10,943 nt of DNA from the NCBI GenBank assembly GCA_017551645.1, contig JAFZLE010000145.1:1-10943 (forward strand), written 5' to 3'. This stretch comes from Clostridia bacterium (GTDB lineage Bacteria > Bacillota > Clostridia > Christensenellales > Aristaeellaceae). The position numbers and the translations under genes are program-made. Numbering within the stretch: position 1 is the first letter of the stretch; each line of letters begins with the position of its first letter. Of this stretch, positions 1 through 6,739 are shown one piece after another. The notes below the pieces were generated by a model. That model had not been told where the DNA came from. It saw only the letters and a list, made by a program, of their open reading frames with translations, and made no database searches.

Positions 1-302
1 ACTTCCGCGTCGATGTCCGGCACGGGGGTGGAGTCCCCCAGTATTATGCGGGACTTGGACAGGCGCCCGTTCGCGGCGCTCTTAAGGGACATGACCACCG
101 CGCAGGAGGTGATCACCAGCGACGCCAGCAGGGTGACCAGCCCCCAGGTGACGCCGTAGTCCCTCCACACCAGCCAGGTGCCCACCGCCAGCAGCGCTGC
201 TCCCGAAACGCCGGGCAGCCCCAGGCCGGGAGTTATCGCTTCCAGGGTTATGAGCCCCGCGCCTATCAGCAGACACGCTATTATAACAACTATTTCAGGC
301 AA
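1..302 (-). CDS. NfeD-family membrane protein, N-terminal part (runs off the left edge)
   Basis: The first 100 residues of a membrane protein are present; the rest lies outside the window. Translation from TTG at 302-300 gives a hydrophobic helix, then the motif EAITPGLGLPGVSG (about residues 21-34), then two more hydrophobic stretches (about 36-46 and 50-68) and a basic, polar turn. An E-x-x-TPG-x-G-x-x-G motif after the first helix is a hallmark of NfeD-like proteins, which usually carry a C-terminal OB-fold and often work beside flotillin-like proteins in membrane organisation; that C-terminal domain cannot be checked here. The TTG start is supported by AGGAGGT at 311-317, eight bases upstream, and by a promoter directly before it. 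Family assignment is by motif and topology only. Confidence 0.8.
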   Translation of the reverse strand, partial: MPEIVVIIACLLIGAGLITLEAITPGLGLPGVSGAALLAVGTWLVWRDYGVTWGLVTLLASLVITSCAVVMSLKSAANGRLSKSRIILGDSTPVPDIDAE

Positions 303-325
303 GATCCCTCACCTCCTCAGCGTAT

Positions 326-354
326 ATTATACCAGAAACCGCCCGCCGGGTCAA
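326..354 (-). promoter_or_regulatory. Sigma-A-type promoter of the NfeD-like gene
   Basis: On the minus strand TTGACC (349-354) and TATAAT (326-331) are separated by exactly 17 bp. The predicted transcript would start near 319, only a few bases before the AGGAGGT site, giving a leader of under 20 bases. Confidence 0.8.
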
Positions 355-358
355 GAAT

Positions 359-383
359 GCCCCCTTCCACTCGGGAAGGGGGC
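359..383 (-). terminator. Hairpin downstream of the HD-RyR gene
   Basis: A perfect 10-bp stem (359-368 with 374-383) closes a 5-base loop 15 bases after the HD-RyR stop codon. The minus-strand sequence after it (ATTCTTGA) has only a weak T tract, so termination may be inefficient. It lies just upstream of the next promoter, which fits a boundary between two transcription units. Confidence 0.6.
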
Positions 384-397
384 GCTCAATAGCCGCG

Positions 398-2428
398 TCA
401 CAGCTTGTATATCCTTACGCCCTCGAACTTTTTAAGGAGCTTGAGCATGCTGTTGAAGGGCTTCCAGTCCTTGCCCTGCACGTCGGGCGAGAGCTCGCCG
501 TAATGGGCGTAGATCTCCTCGTCGTTTTTCCAGCTGTCCAGGCACAGGGCGTGGCGGCGCAGCTGCTCGCGCAGGGCTTTCTGGGCGTCAGTGTCGCCTT
601 TGACGCAGGGCTCGGTAAGGTACTCGTCGCCCCGGGTCCAGCCCATGGCCTTGTGCTGCCTGACCCAGCGGGCGTGCTCCATGGGCGCGAACACGTCTAT
701 CTGCGCCTGGGTGAACTTTTCCAGCAGCTCGTAGTCCACGGGGCGGTCGGTGTAGAAGCAGCCCAGGGCGTTCAGGTAGCGGGCGAAGCTCTTGACCTGG
801 TTGATGTTGCTCAGTTTGTACTCCAGGGACATGCTGTCGAACTCCGCTTCCAGGGTCTCCACGGACACCTGGTCCTCCCTGCCCTGGTAGCTGTAGCGGG
901 CGTTGAGCGCCACGGCGAAGTCGTACATGTGCAGGAAGCTGCTCACGGACAGGTAGGTGTGCTTGGCGGACCTGTCCGCCTTTTTAAGAGCGGTGGTCAC
1001 CGTGAAGGGTATGGCCGTAAGGTCCACTATCTTCTCTATGTCGGACTTGAAGCGCTGCTCCTTTTCCGCCATGTCGCTGTATGCCTTGAGGCGGGGAGGC
1101 TTGCCCTGCCTGCCGCCTTCTTCCCAGGCGGCGTAATCCCGGCCGAAAGCGGCTATCTTGGGCTTTTCCTCCCTGTCGTAATAATACGTGGCGCTGATCT
1201 TTCCGTCCCCGAAGTCGAAGAAAGCGGCCATGGGATGGAGTTCCGTGCGGGAGGAACGCCCGTAAGCGGTGCGGTCCCAGCACTGAAGCTCGTCGCACAG
1301 CATCAGCAGGTACGCCAGAGGATGGAGCTCCGCCCTGAGGGGAGGCTTGCGGTCGGGGGATTTGTAGAAAGCTACGGCGAACTTGAACAGGCTGTTGTGC
1401 AGCATTATTGCGGTCAGGGCATCCAGGTGCGCCTTCGTAAGGCGCGCGCCGCCCAATACCGCCGCCAATTCCTGGAACAGGCGCGTCGCGCTGAAAAAGC
1501 CGTGGTCCATGAAGTAGCCGAACTTGTCCGGGTCGGTAGGCTTGGTCCTGATGACCTCCTCCATGGCTTTCTCGTTGATCCCGTACGCCTCGCCCAGGGT
1601 CTTCTGTATGCCCCAGGCCAGCAGCTCGGGCACGGAGGCGAACCCGCGCCCGCACAGCTTTTTGAGCGTGGCGCCGGTGTCCGGGTCTATACCGGTCAGG
1701 CACTCCAGATCCCGGTAGGCGATATACAGGCTGCCCGGGCCCCGCTGCCGGCGGTCCACCTCAAAGTACGCGAGTATCTGCTCGAAGGGTATCTCAAAGG
1801 GGTAGCCGATGTCATGGAACAGGCTGGTGATGCCCCAGTACTCCAGGAAGAACGCCGCCGCTTTGTGCTCGTCTTCCTCGCCGCCGAAACCGTAAAACGC
1901 CTTGAATATGTCCCTGAAGGCGGGATTGGTCTCGTATATGGCCAGGCCCAGGGCGAACACGTACACGGAGTGGGAGTAGTGGTCCCGGTGCTTCATGAGC
2001 AGGGAGCTGGCGTTCTGCTCAAATTCGCTCAGCAGCTCCACCATCTTCTGGCTTTTGCAGTACTCGCCCATGAACATCTCCAGCCAGGAGTAGTACACGG
2101 TATAGGCGTCCTCCGCCACGCCGGAGTCTATGAACTTTTCCAGCTCCCTCTCCAGGCAAAGGCGGTCCACGTCCTTCTGCATGTTGTAGGGCACCTGGTT
2201 GGGACGTATGCCTGTACCCAGGTATATGCCCGTCTCGGCTTCTTTCTTCGTGATCTCAGGGTCGAACCTCAGGCCCTCGCACCTGTTGTGCAGGAACCGG
2301 AGGGCCGCGCTTTTAAGGTCGTTGCCGCCCCGGGTGGCTTTGGCCAGATAGGGCTGTTTGGGGCCCAGGTCCCGGCCCAGCAGTTTTTTGTTGCGCGCGC
2401 GCATGGCTTTTAATGCTGTGTATCCCAT
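398..2428 (-). CDS. HD-domain phosphohydrolase with C-terminal RyR-like domain, partner of the TIR protein
   Basis: A 676-residue predicted soluble protein with no signal peptide or membrane helix. An unassigned N-terminal region (1-145) is followed by an HD-type metal-phosphohydrolase pattern: H150/H153 in HRDHYSHS, H205-D206 in LFHDIGYPFE, H309 in DHGFFSA, H344 in MLHNS and D379 in LMLCDELQCWDR. HD proteins often cleave phosphate bonds in nucleotides, so nucleotide or cyclic-nucleotide hydrolysis is inferred. The C-terminus (about 583-676) has MEHARWVRQHKAMGW followed by RRHALCLDSW, resembling prokaryotic RyR-type domains (E-H-x-x-W ... G-W). The start is ATG at 2428, with GGGGAG at 2436-2441 seven bases upstream; a longer reading from 2530 would overlap the upstream gene and lacks support. 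It lies 20 bases after the TIR gene with no promoter between, so the two are probably co-transcribed. The domain calls come from reading motifs, and the substrate is unknown. Confidence 0.75.
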   Translation of the reverse strand: MGYTALKAMRARNKKLLGRDLGPKQPYLAKATRGGNDLKSAALRFLHNRCEGLRFDPEITKKEAETGIYLGTGIRPNQVPYNMQKDVDRLCLERELEKFIDSGVAEDAYTVYYSWLEMFMGEYCKSQKMVELLSEFEQNASSLLMKHRDHYSHSVYVFALGLAIYETNPAFRDIFKAFYGFGGEEDEHKAAAFFLEYWGITSLFHDIGYPFEIPFEQILAYFEVDRRQRGPGSLYIAYRDLECLTGIDPDTGATLKKLCGRGFASVPELLAWGIQKTLGEAYGINEKAMEEVIRTKPTDPDKFGYFMDHGFFSATRLFQELAAVLGGARLTKAHLDALTAIMLHNSLFKFAVAFYKSPDRKPPLRAELHPLAYLLMLCDELQCWDRTAYGRSSRTELHPMAAFFDFGDGKISATYYYDREEKPKIAAFGRDYAAWEEGGRQGKPPRLKAYSDMAEKEQRFKSDIEKIVDLTAIPFTVTTALKKADRSAKHTYLSVSSFLHMYDFAVALNARYSYQGREDQVSVETLEAEFDSMSLEYKLSNINQVKSFARYLNALGCFYTDRPVDYELLEKFTQAQIDVFAPMEHARWVRQHKAMGWTRGDEYLTEPCVKGDTDAQKALREQLRRHALCLDSWKNDEEIYAHYGELSPDVQGKDWKPFNSMLKLLKKFEGVRIYKL

Positions 2429-2448
2429 ATTGCGTCTCCCCGTATAAT

Positions 2449-4950
2449 TTATCTGTCGGCCGCCCGGTCCGCGCTCAGGCGGCGGGCGTAGGCGATGAGT
2501 TCGTCCGCGGAAGTGAAAATGTCGCCGCACAGGGCGCTGCCGTCCTCGTAGAGCACCACGGCGTCGCCGGTCGTTTCGTCAAAGCCCCAGTCTGCGGCTT
2601 TTTTCGTGGGATACATTTCATACAGGGTATCCCCGGTATCCATATCCGCCACGACGAAATAACAGTAGTTGTCCTCCTGCCTGCCGATGCCGTCCTTGCC
2701 GGCGGCCATCAGGTACCTGCCGTCGCTGCTGAAGGTGAACCCGTTCAGGAAGCACCTCATATAGAAAGCGTCTGATTTGTACAGGCACTTGCCCGTCTCC
2801 ACTTCATACACGCCTATGCCGTTGTTGCCGGAGCCCAGCGCCACCAGGCGGCTGTCGGCGGTGAAGGTTATAAAGTACTGGGGCGAGAAATCCATCACGT
2901 TGTACTGCCAGTTGGAGCCGTCCATGCGCACCACGGTGAAGCCCTGCTTCGAGTAGCCCGTGGGATTGCCTGGTATCCAGACGATCTGGTATTTGTCGTC
3001 CGGGGTAATGGTGCGGTGGAGCTCGTTCCTTTCGTGGTACAGGGTGCCGGAATACTCACCCAGCGTGTACTGGCTGCCGGCGCCCATGCCGGTAAGTATG
3101 TACCCGGCGGACAGGTAGCGTTTGCCCTCGCTGTCGGAATCGTAAAGGTAAGAGACGGACTTTGCCGCCCGTTCGCCCGTAGCGGCTTCGTACGCGCCGG
3201 TGGAGCACAGGAAGTATCTGCCGTCGGGGGTGGCGCCCCGGCAGCACTCGTTTTCCAGGGTGTAGAGCACTTCGCCCGTATTGGCGTTATACACCGTGCC
3301 CGTGTAGCCCAGGTAGTCCAGGGGGTCGAGCCGCTCGTTGTCGTATATGTAGTCGCCCGCCCAGACCGGCCCCGCGCCGGAGCTTTCGGGTATGTCGTTG
3401 ATATGCGACGAGGATTTATCCCGCTGGACGCTCCAGAGTATCTCGTCCGTTTCCACGTCGCACACGAACACTTCGTTGTACTGGTGGATGAACATTTTCA
3501 TGCCGTCGGGCGACAGCGTGTAGCCGTTTATTATCTTGTTGGGAGTCGCCCGGTCATACATCCACATGGGGCCTTCCGTGTCCACTATGCCTATCTGCTC
3601 GTTGTCGTATTTGACCACGTACTGTCCGTGGAATACCGAGCCGCCTGTGCCCTGGTCGTAAAGCTCGTCCATGTACCAGGCGATATTCTGGGCGTCCGGG
3701 TCCGTTTCCGGGTCCCAGATGAGGATGCCGCTTTGGAATATCATGTATATTTTGTCTCCGCCGAAGCAGGCGTCGCTCACCCAGCTGATGCCCTTCAGGT
3801 CGCTTATAACTTCGCCGGAGGCGGCGTCTATCACCCTTACGTTGTGCGCCATGTGGGCGGTGGCCACCACGCGGCCGGAATCTTCGCTCCAGCGGGCGGA
3901 GGTGATGAGCTGGTCAAAGGAGGACCGCCACAGAAGCTTGCCCGTAAAAGCGTCGCAGCAGTCCAGCGTGTAGCCGGAGGAGGGGATGAGCACCTTAGTG
4001 CCGTCGGGGGAGAAAAACTCCGTGGAGCGGGTCGCGCTGACGGCAAAATAGTCCACGGCGCTGTCCAGCTTGACTTCCCTGGACATATTGCCCGCGTAGC
4101 ACGCCTTTTCCAGCAGGGTCAGGAGCGCTTCCTCCCTGTACCCGCCTATGGAATCCGACAGGTCCCTGGCTTTGAGCAGCAGTTCCCGGGCCTGGGGCTT
4201 GCTGTACTCGTTCACGGCGGCGGCCGCCTGCTCAAGAAGCAGGTCGCACTCGTTCCTGGCGGAGGTTATCCTCTCGTTTTCCAGCGCTGCCTGCTGGGCA
4301 GCCCGCTCCTGCTCCATGACGCGCTGCTGATAGCTGTAATAGCCCATAAATCCGCCCGCGGCCACCAGCGCCGCGCAGGCGATGGCCGCAATGTTTCGCC
4401 GGGCGCGCCGCTTCTGGCGCATGTACAGGCCGTCGAAGGTGGTGCCCAGCATGGGGGCGAGTATGCGCAGTTTTTCCTTTTTGAGCTTTTTGAGGCTCCC
4501 CTGCAGGGTGGCGCTCCTCACGTCCGCCGCCAGGGGCTCTATGTCGATCTCGTTTCCGTCCGCGTCTTTGCCCTTGCACAGCAGGGCAGGGAAGGCGTCC
4601 TGGGGCTCGCCTTCCGCCAGCACCGCCAGCACCCGTTCCCGGCCGCGGCGCTCTATGAAATACTCCAGTTCCCGCATGCACCAGCGGCTTTGCAGGTACC
4701 TGGGGGAGCACACGCAGATGAGCCAGTCGCTGTTGTCCAGGGCGGTCTCTATGTCCTTGCCCAGGTCCGCGGACAGGGGCAGCTCCTCCTGGTCCCTGAA
4801 CACCCGCCCGGGATGTTTAAGGCCCTCTTCTCCCCGCAGGGCGGAGGGGATGGTGTAGTTTTCTATAAGGCTGTGCAGGCGCTGGGCGACTTCCTTGTCG
4901 GGAGTGTAGTGCCTGTAGCTTATAAAGGCGCAGTATCGGCGCTGTTCCAT
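2449..4950 (-). CDS. TIR domain - transmembrane helix - beta-propeller (WD40/PQQ-like) protein
   Basis: An 833-residue protein. Residues 6-120 form a TIR domain: YCAFISYRH (6-14), RVFRDQEELPLSADL (49-63), LICVCSPRYLQSRWCMREL (77-95). E94 in the S-x-W-C-x-x-E motif matches the catalytic glutamate of NAD-cleaving TIR enzymes. A basic patch (KRRARR, 180-185) precedes one transmembrane helix (about 186-205), then an alanine- and glutamate-rich, probably coiled-coil stretch (208-250). From about residue 300 to the end, repeats of the type SPDG-x-K-x-x-x ... D-x-x-TGK-x-L-W indicate a WD40 or PQQ-like propeller. By the positive-inside rule the TIR end is cytoplasmic and the propeller lies outside the membrane (inference). 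ATG at 4950 is supported by GGGGAGG (4957-4963), six bases upstream. It is the first gene of the operon with HD-RyR. It could be a defence protein or an envelope-sensing signal enzyme; the sequence does not decide. Confidence 0.87.
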   Translation of the reverse strand: MEQRRYCAFISYRHYTPDKEVAQRLHSLIENYTIPSALRGEEGLKHPGRVFRDQEELPLSADLGKDIETALDNSDWLICVCSPRYLQSRWCMRELEYFIERRGRERVLAVLAEGEPQDAFPALLCKGKDADGNEIDIEPLAADVRSATLQGSLKKLKKEKLRILAPMLGTTFDGLYMRQKRRARRNIAAIACAALVAAGGFMGYYSYQQRVMEQERAAQQAALENERITSARNECDLLLEQAAAAVNEYSKPQARELLLKARDLSDSIGGYREEALLTLLEKACYAGNMSREVKLDSAVDYFAVSATRSTEFFSPDGTKVLIPSSGYTLDCCDAFTGKLLWRSSFDQLITSARWSEDSGRVVATAHMAHNVRVIDAASGEVISDLKGISWVSDACFGGDKIYMIFQSGILIWDPETDPDAQNIAWYMDELYDQGTGGSVFHGQYVVKYDNEQIGIVDTEGPMWMYDRATPNKIINGYTLSPDGMKMFIHQYNEVFVCDVETDEILWSVQRDKSSSHINDIPESSGAGPVWAGDYIYDNERLDPLDYLGYTGTVYNANTGEVLYTLENECCRGATPDGRYFLCSTGAYEAATGERAAKSVSYLYDSDSEGKRYLSAGYILTGMGAGSQYTLGEYSGTLYHERNELHRTITPDDKYQIVWIPGNPTGYSKQGFTVVRMDGSNWQYNVMDFSPQYFITFTADSRLVALGSGNNGIGVYEVETGKCLYKSDAFYMRCFLNGFTFSSDGRYLMAAGKDGIGRQEDNYCYFVVADMDTGDTLYEMYPTKKAADWGFDETTGDAVVLYEDGSALCGDIFTSADELIAYARRLSADRAADR

Positions 4951-4994
4951 TATATGCCTCCCCGCGGCCGCTGGTATGGGGCGCGGCCGTGTTT

Positions 4995-5023
4995 ATTGTA
5001 ACATACTTGGCGCGCGCGTACAA
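4995..5023 (-). promoter_or_regulatory. Promoter of the TIR / HD-RyR operon
   Basis: On the minus strand TTGTAC (5018-5023) and TACAAT (4995-5000) are separated by 17 bp. The start of transcription is expected near 4988, giving a leader of about 40 bases with the GGGGAGG ribosome binding site near its end. Both boxes deviate slightly from consensus, which would suit moderate expression. Confidence 0.65.
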
Positions 5024-5062
5024 TACGGCGGGCGCCATATTTCTGTTTGGGGGGCCGGGCAC

Positions 5063-5086
5063 ACCGCCGCGCTTGACAGCGGCGGT
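5063..5086. repeat. 8-bp inverted repeat around the -35 box (candidate operator)
   Basis: ACCGCCGC (5063-5070) and GCGGCGGT (5079-5086) are perfect inverted copies around an 8-base centre that holds the whole TTGACA box. A dimeric repressor bound here would block the promoter. The operator role is inferred; GC-rich repeats can arise by chance. Confidence 0.45.
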
Positions 5087-5101
5087 CCAAAATCGTACAA
5101 T
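5073..5101 (+). promoter_or_regulatory. Strong sigma-A promoter of the GlsB-like gene
   Basis: A consensus TTGACA (5073-5078) lies 17 bp before TACAAT (5096-5101). Transcription should start near 5108, about 58 bases ahead of the ATG. It diverges from the TIR operon promoter, with 49 bp between the two -35 boxes. Confidence 0.8.
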
Positions 5102-5165
5102 ATAAGAAACACAGGCCTTTTAAGGGCTGTGTGCGGTATTACAAAAAGCAAGGAGTGATCTTATA

Positions 5166-5408
5166 ATGCTGATAAAGCTGTTGGTAGCGCTGGTGATAGG
5201 CGGCGTGTGCGGTTTTGCCGCGAACAAACTGATGAAGGGCAAAAGCGACAACATCATACTGAACGTGATACTGGGCCTGGTGGGCGGTATCGTGGGCGGC
5301 TTCCTGGGCAGCCTGATAGGCATAGGCGGCGGCTGGGTGATGAGCATACTGCTGTCCATCGGCGGCGCCTGCCTGGTGGTGTGGCTGTACAGGAAGTTCA
5401 TCAAGTAG
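5166..5408 (+). CDS. GlsB/YeaQ/YmgE-family small membrane protein
   Basis: An 80-residue, very hydrophobic protein with three predicted membrane helices (about 2-20, 28-51 and 54-75) and glycine-rich helix faces (LGLVGGIVGGFLGSLIGIGGG). Length, helix pattern and an early G-x-x-AN-x-LMKG segment fit the GlsB/YeaQ/YmgE group, also called transglycosylase-associated proteins. Members are linked to general stress responses, but their biochemical role is not settled. The ATG is supported by AAGGAG (5150-5155), ten bases upstream. It has its own strong promoter and terminator, so it is probably expressed as a single gene, perhaps in response to stress through the palindrome over its -35 box. Confidence 0.82.
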   Translation: MLIKLLVALVIGGVCGFAANKLMKGKSDNIILNVILGLVGGIVGGFLGSLIGIGGGWVMSILLSIGGACLVVWLYRKFIK

Positions 5409-5422
5409 ACAACGCATAGATG

Positions 5423-5484
5423 ATAACCTAAAGACCAAAGCCCGGCACTTGTTCGCCGGGCTTTTGGGAAGTGATTAAGGTTAT
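5423..5484. repeat. Inverted repeat flanking the terminator
   Basis: ATAACCTAAA (5423-5432) and TTAAGGTTAT (5475-5484) are inverted copies matching at 9 of 10 positions. They bracket the GlsB terminator and end exactly before the first ATG of the AT-rich island. They may simply extend the hairpin, or mark the edge of an insertion. Confidence 0.3.
5437..5465 (+). terminator. Intrinsic terminator after the GlsB-like gene
   Basis: A perfect 10-bp stem AAAGCCCGGC (5437-5446) / GCCGGGCTTT (5455-5464), with an 8-base loop, ends in a short run of four T. It follows the stop codon by 28 bases. Confidence 0.82.
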
Positions 5485-5672
5485 ATGGTAATCATTAAAC
5501 GAAAATGGCTGTTCCCATTAGCTGTTTTAGCCAACCCGGCAACGCTCGCGCTATGCCTGCTGTGGCTTGCTCTGTCGGTGTGGGTTGGACGACAGTATTG
5601 CTAATCACGTCTGTTATATTGTTCGTTTTAAGACGGAAAGAAAAGCAAATACCGGATTACAGTACCTTATGA
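5485..5672 (+). pseudogene. Small two-helix membrane ORF, apparently interrupted by a frameshift
   Basis: From ATG at 5485 one frame reads 39 residues (basic start MVIIKRKW, a hydrophobic stretch ALCLLWLALSVWVG) and stops at 5602-5604. Another frame, open from ATG at 5553, carries on where the first loses sense: a second hydrophobic segment (TTVLLITSVILFVL) and a charged tail (RRKEKQIPDY) to a stop at 5670-5672. Joined near 5580-5600, the two would make a roughly 60-residue protein with two membrane helices. Either one base has been lost or gained (mutation or sequencing error), or these are two overlapping small genes. A weak AAGG (5477-5480) is the only ribosome-binding-like sequence. I recognise no family. 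Confidence 0.4.
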
Positions 5673-6028
5673 GAAAAGAATTCGCTTCGATAGCAGAACA
5701 TACAGTTCCAATATGCATGACAGTGCTGCCCGCCGTTGCATTTTACTGGGCAATAATGAACTATCAGCCGCATCATGATAGTTATTTGAGCTCCTTCGTC
5801 GAAATCGGCTGCATTATTTGCGGAATTTTGCTTTTTTGCAAAGCAATCAAAAGAAAACAAACAGGTATTGCGGTTTTATATTGCTTGGCTATATTATCGG
5901 GAGGATTCTTTCTATACTGGACTATGCGTATTCCATTGTGCTTAGCTTGTGAGCCTATGCGCAAACAGGATTTGGGATATATGCTGAAACCGTTCGCTGA
6001 CAGATTTGGGGAGTACTTGCCGGACTGA
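5669..6028 (+). CDS. Unrecognised 119-residue membrane protein
   Basis: The ATG at 5669 overlaps the TGA at 5670-5672 of the preceding small ORF (ATGA), a usual sign of translational coupling, and is preferred over a TTG at 5567 that would add 34 residues with no membrane or family signal. The protein has three hydrophobic segments (about 12-30, 43-56 and 63-82), a basic loop (KAIKRKQ) between the second and third, and a hydrophilic C-terminus of about 35 residues with two cysteines (CLAC). No family is recognised. Base composition is clearly AT-richer than the genes on either side: one 60-base line (5881-5940) has 24 G or C, against 35 in a comparable line of ackA (8401-8460). Confidence 0.6.
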   Translation: MRKEFASIAEHTVPICMTVLPAVAFYWAIMNYQPHHDSYLSSFVEIGCIICGILLFCKAIKRKQTGIAVLYCLAILSGGFFLYWTMRIPLCLACEPMRKQDLGYMLKPFADRFGEYLPD

Positions 6029-6042
6029 TATATGAATAATTC

Positions 6043-6726
6043 ATGGAAAGAATGATCAGAAGAATTGCCGCATTCATTTTGTGCTTAGCCTTACTGGTTC
6101 CGCTGTCCGCTTTATGTGAGGACAGGTATCCGCTTGACAACGTCAGGATGCTGCGCTCGTTTGGATTTGAAGTGGATGACGATACCCTGGCCAGCATAGA
6201 AAGAGAATTGAACACAACGATAGCCGATATGGATTTTACCACTTTGCTGTTATTAATCGGTATGGGCAATTATGATTATTCCACGGGCGAATGGGCGCCG
6301 TATTCCCATCAGGTATATGCCTACGATGAAGAAGTATTCGATATAGCGCATATGTACACCCTGTTTTTGAGGGGGATCGATTCCATCGTGCCTGATATCG
6401 AGATCACGGATATAACCGAAGACCTGTCCGGGATGACGGAAGAGATGATATACCCCCGGAGTTTCCTTCAGTCTATTTTTTCAAGACCGACAGATGGAAA
6501 ACGTTCCGTTTCATTTGTTTGCAACGGAAATGAATACGGCATAGAATTGTTGAGCTACGGCGATTGGATAAATGAAAAAATAACTGACTACATGGACATG
6601 GTATTGGCGGAAGAAAACTGCACCAAAGAACTTTGGTTAATTCGGGCATATGTACAGTATGTAATAGTCGTATACTGTGACAGGGAAACCGCTGTGGAAC
6701 TTGCAAAATACGTGAAAATGTATTAG
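6043..6726 (+). CDS. Secreted protein of unknown function
   Basis: A 227-residue protein with a clear signal peptide: basic start (MERMIRR), hydrophobic core (IAAFILCLALLVPL) and a likely cut near SALC-ED (residues 22-26). C25 does not sit in a standard lipobox because the preceding residue is leucine, so it is more likely secreted than lipid-anchored. The mature part is acidic with no second membrane helix, and holds two other cysteines in its middle and C-terminal parts. Phrases such as LRSFGFEVDDDTL and LLLLIGMGNYDYSTGEW look like a compact folded domain, but I cannot name a family. The ribosome binding site is weak; a second ATG at 6052 would also keep the signal peptide. It begins 14 bases after the preceding membrane gene and shares its AT-rich composition. 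Confidence 0.68.
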   Translation: MERMIRRIAAFILCLALLVPLSALCEDRYPLDNVRMLRSFGFEVDDDTLASIERELNTTIADMDFTTLLLLIGMGNYDYSTGEWAPYSHQVYAYDEEVFDIAHMYTLFLRGIDSIVPDIEITDITEDLSGMTEEMIYPRSFLQSIFSRPTDGKRSVSFVCNGNEYGIELLSYGDWINEKITDYMDMVLAEENCTKELWLIRAYVQYVIVVYCDRETAVELAKYVKMY

Positions 6727-6739
6727 GGAGGTATAAATC

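Noticed and set aside
503..2413. A 636-codon open frame on the plus strand, opposite the HD-RyR gene
   Set aside because: Its translation is a low-complexity mix rich in valine, histidine, glycine and glutamine with no motif; GC-rich coding DNA often leaves such frames open on the opposite strand. The minus frame has clear domains.
2429..2530. 34-codon upstream extension of the HD-RyR gene
   Set aside because: The extension overlaps the 3' end of the TIR gene, has an arginine- and proline-rich composition, and lacks a good ribosome binding site, whereas ATG 2428 has one.
3016..5001. A 661-codon open frame on the plus strand, opposite the TIR gene
   Set aside because: Same reasons: no domains, biased composition, and it covers the TIR promoter and start region.
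5008..5037. 6-bp inverted repeat (TGGCGC / GCGCCA) around the TIR operon -35 box
   Set aside because: Only six bases with an 18-base gap in GC-rich DNA; too likely by chance to list as an operator.
5409..6726. Transposase, integrase or tRNA-type attachment site around the AT-rich island
   Set aside because: Looked for but none seen; the island call rests on composition only.
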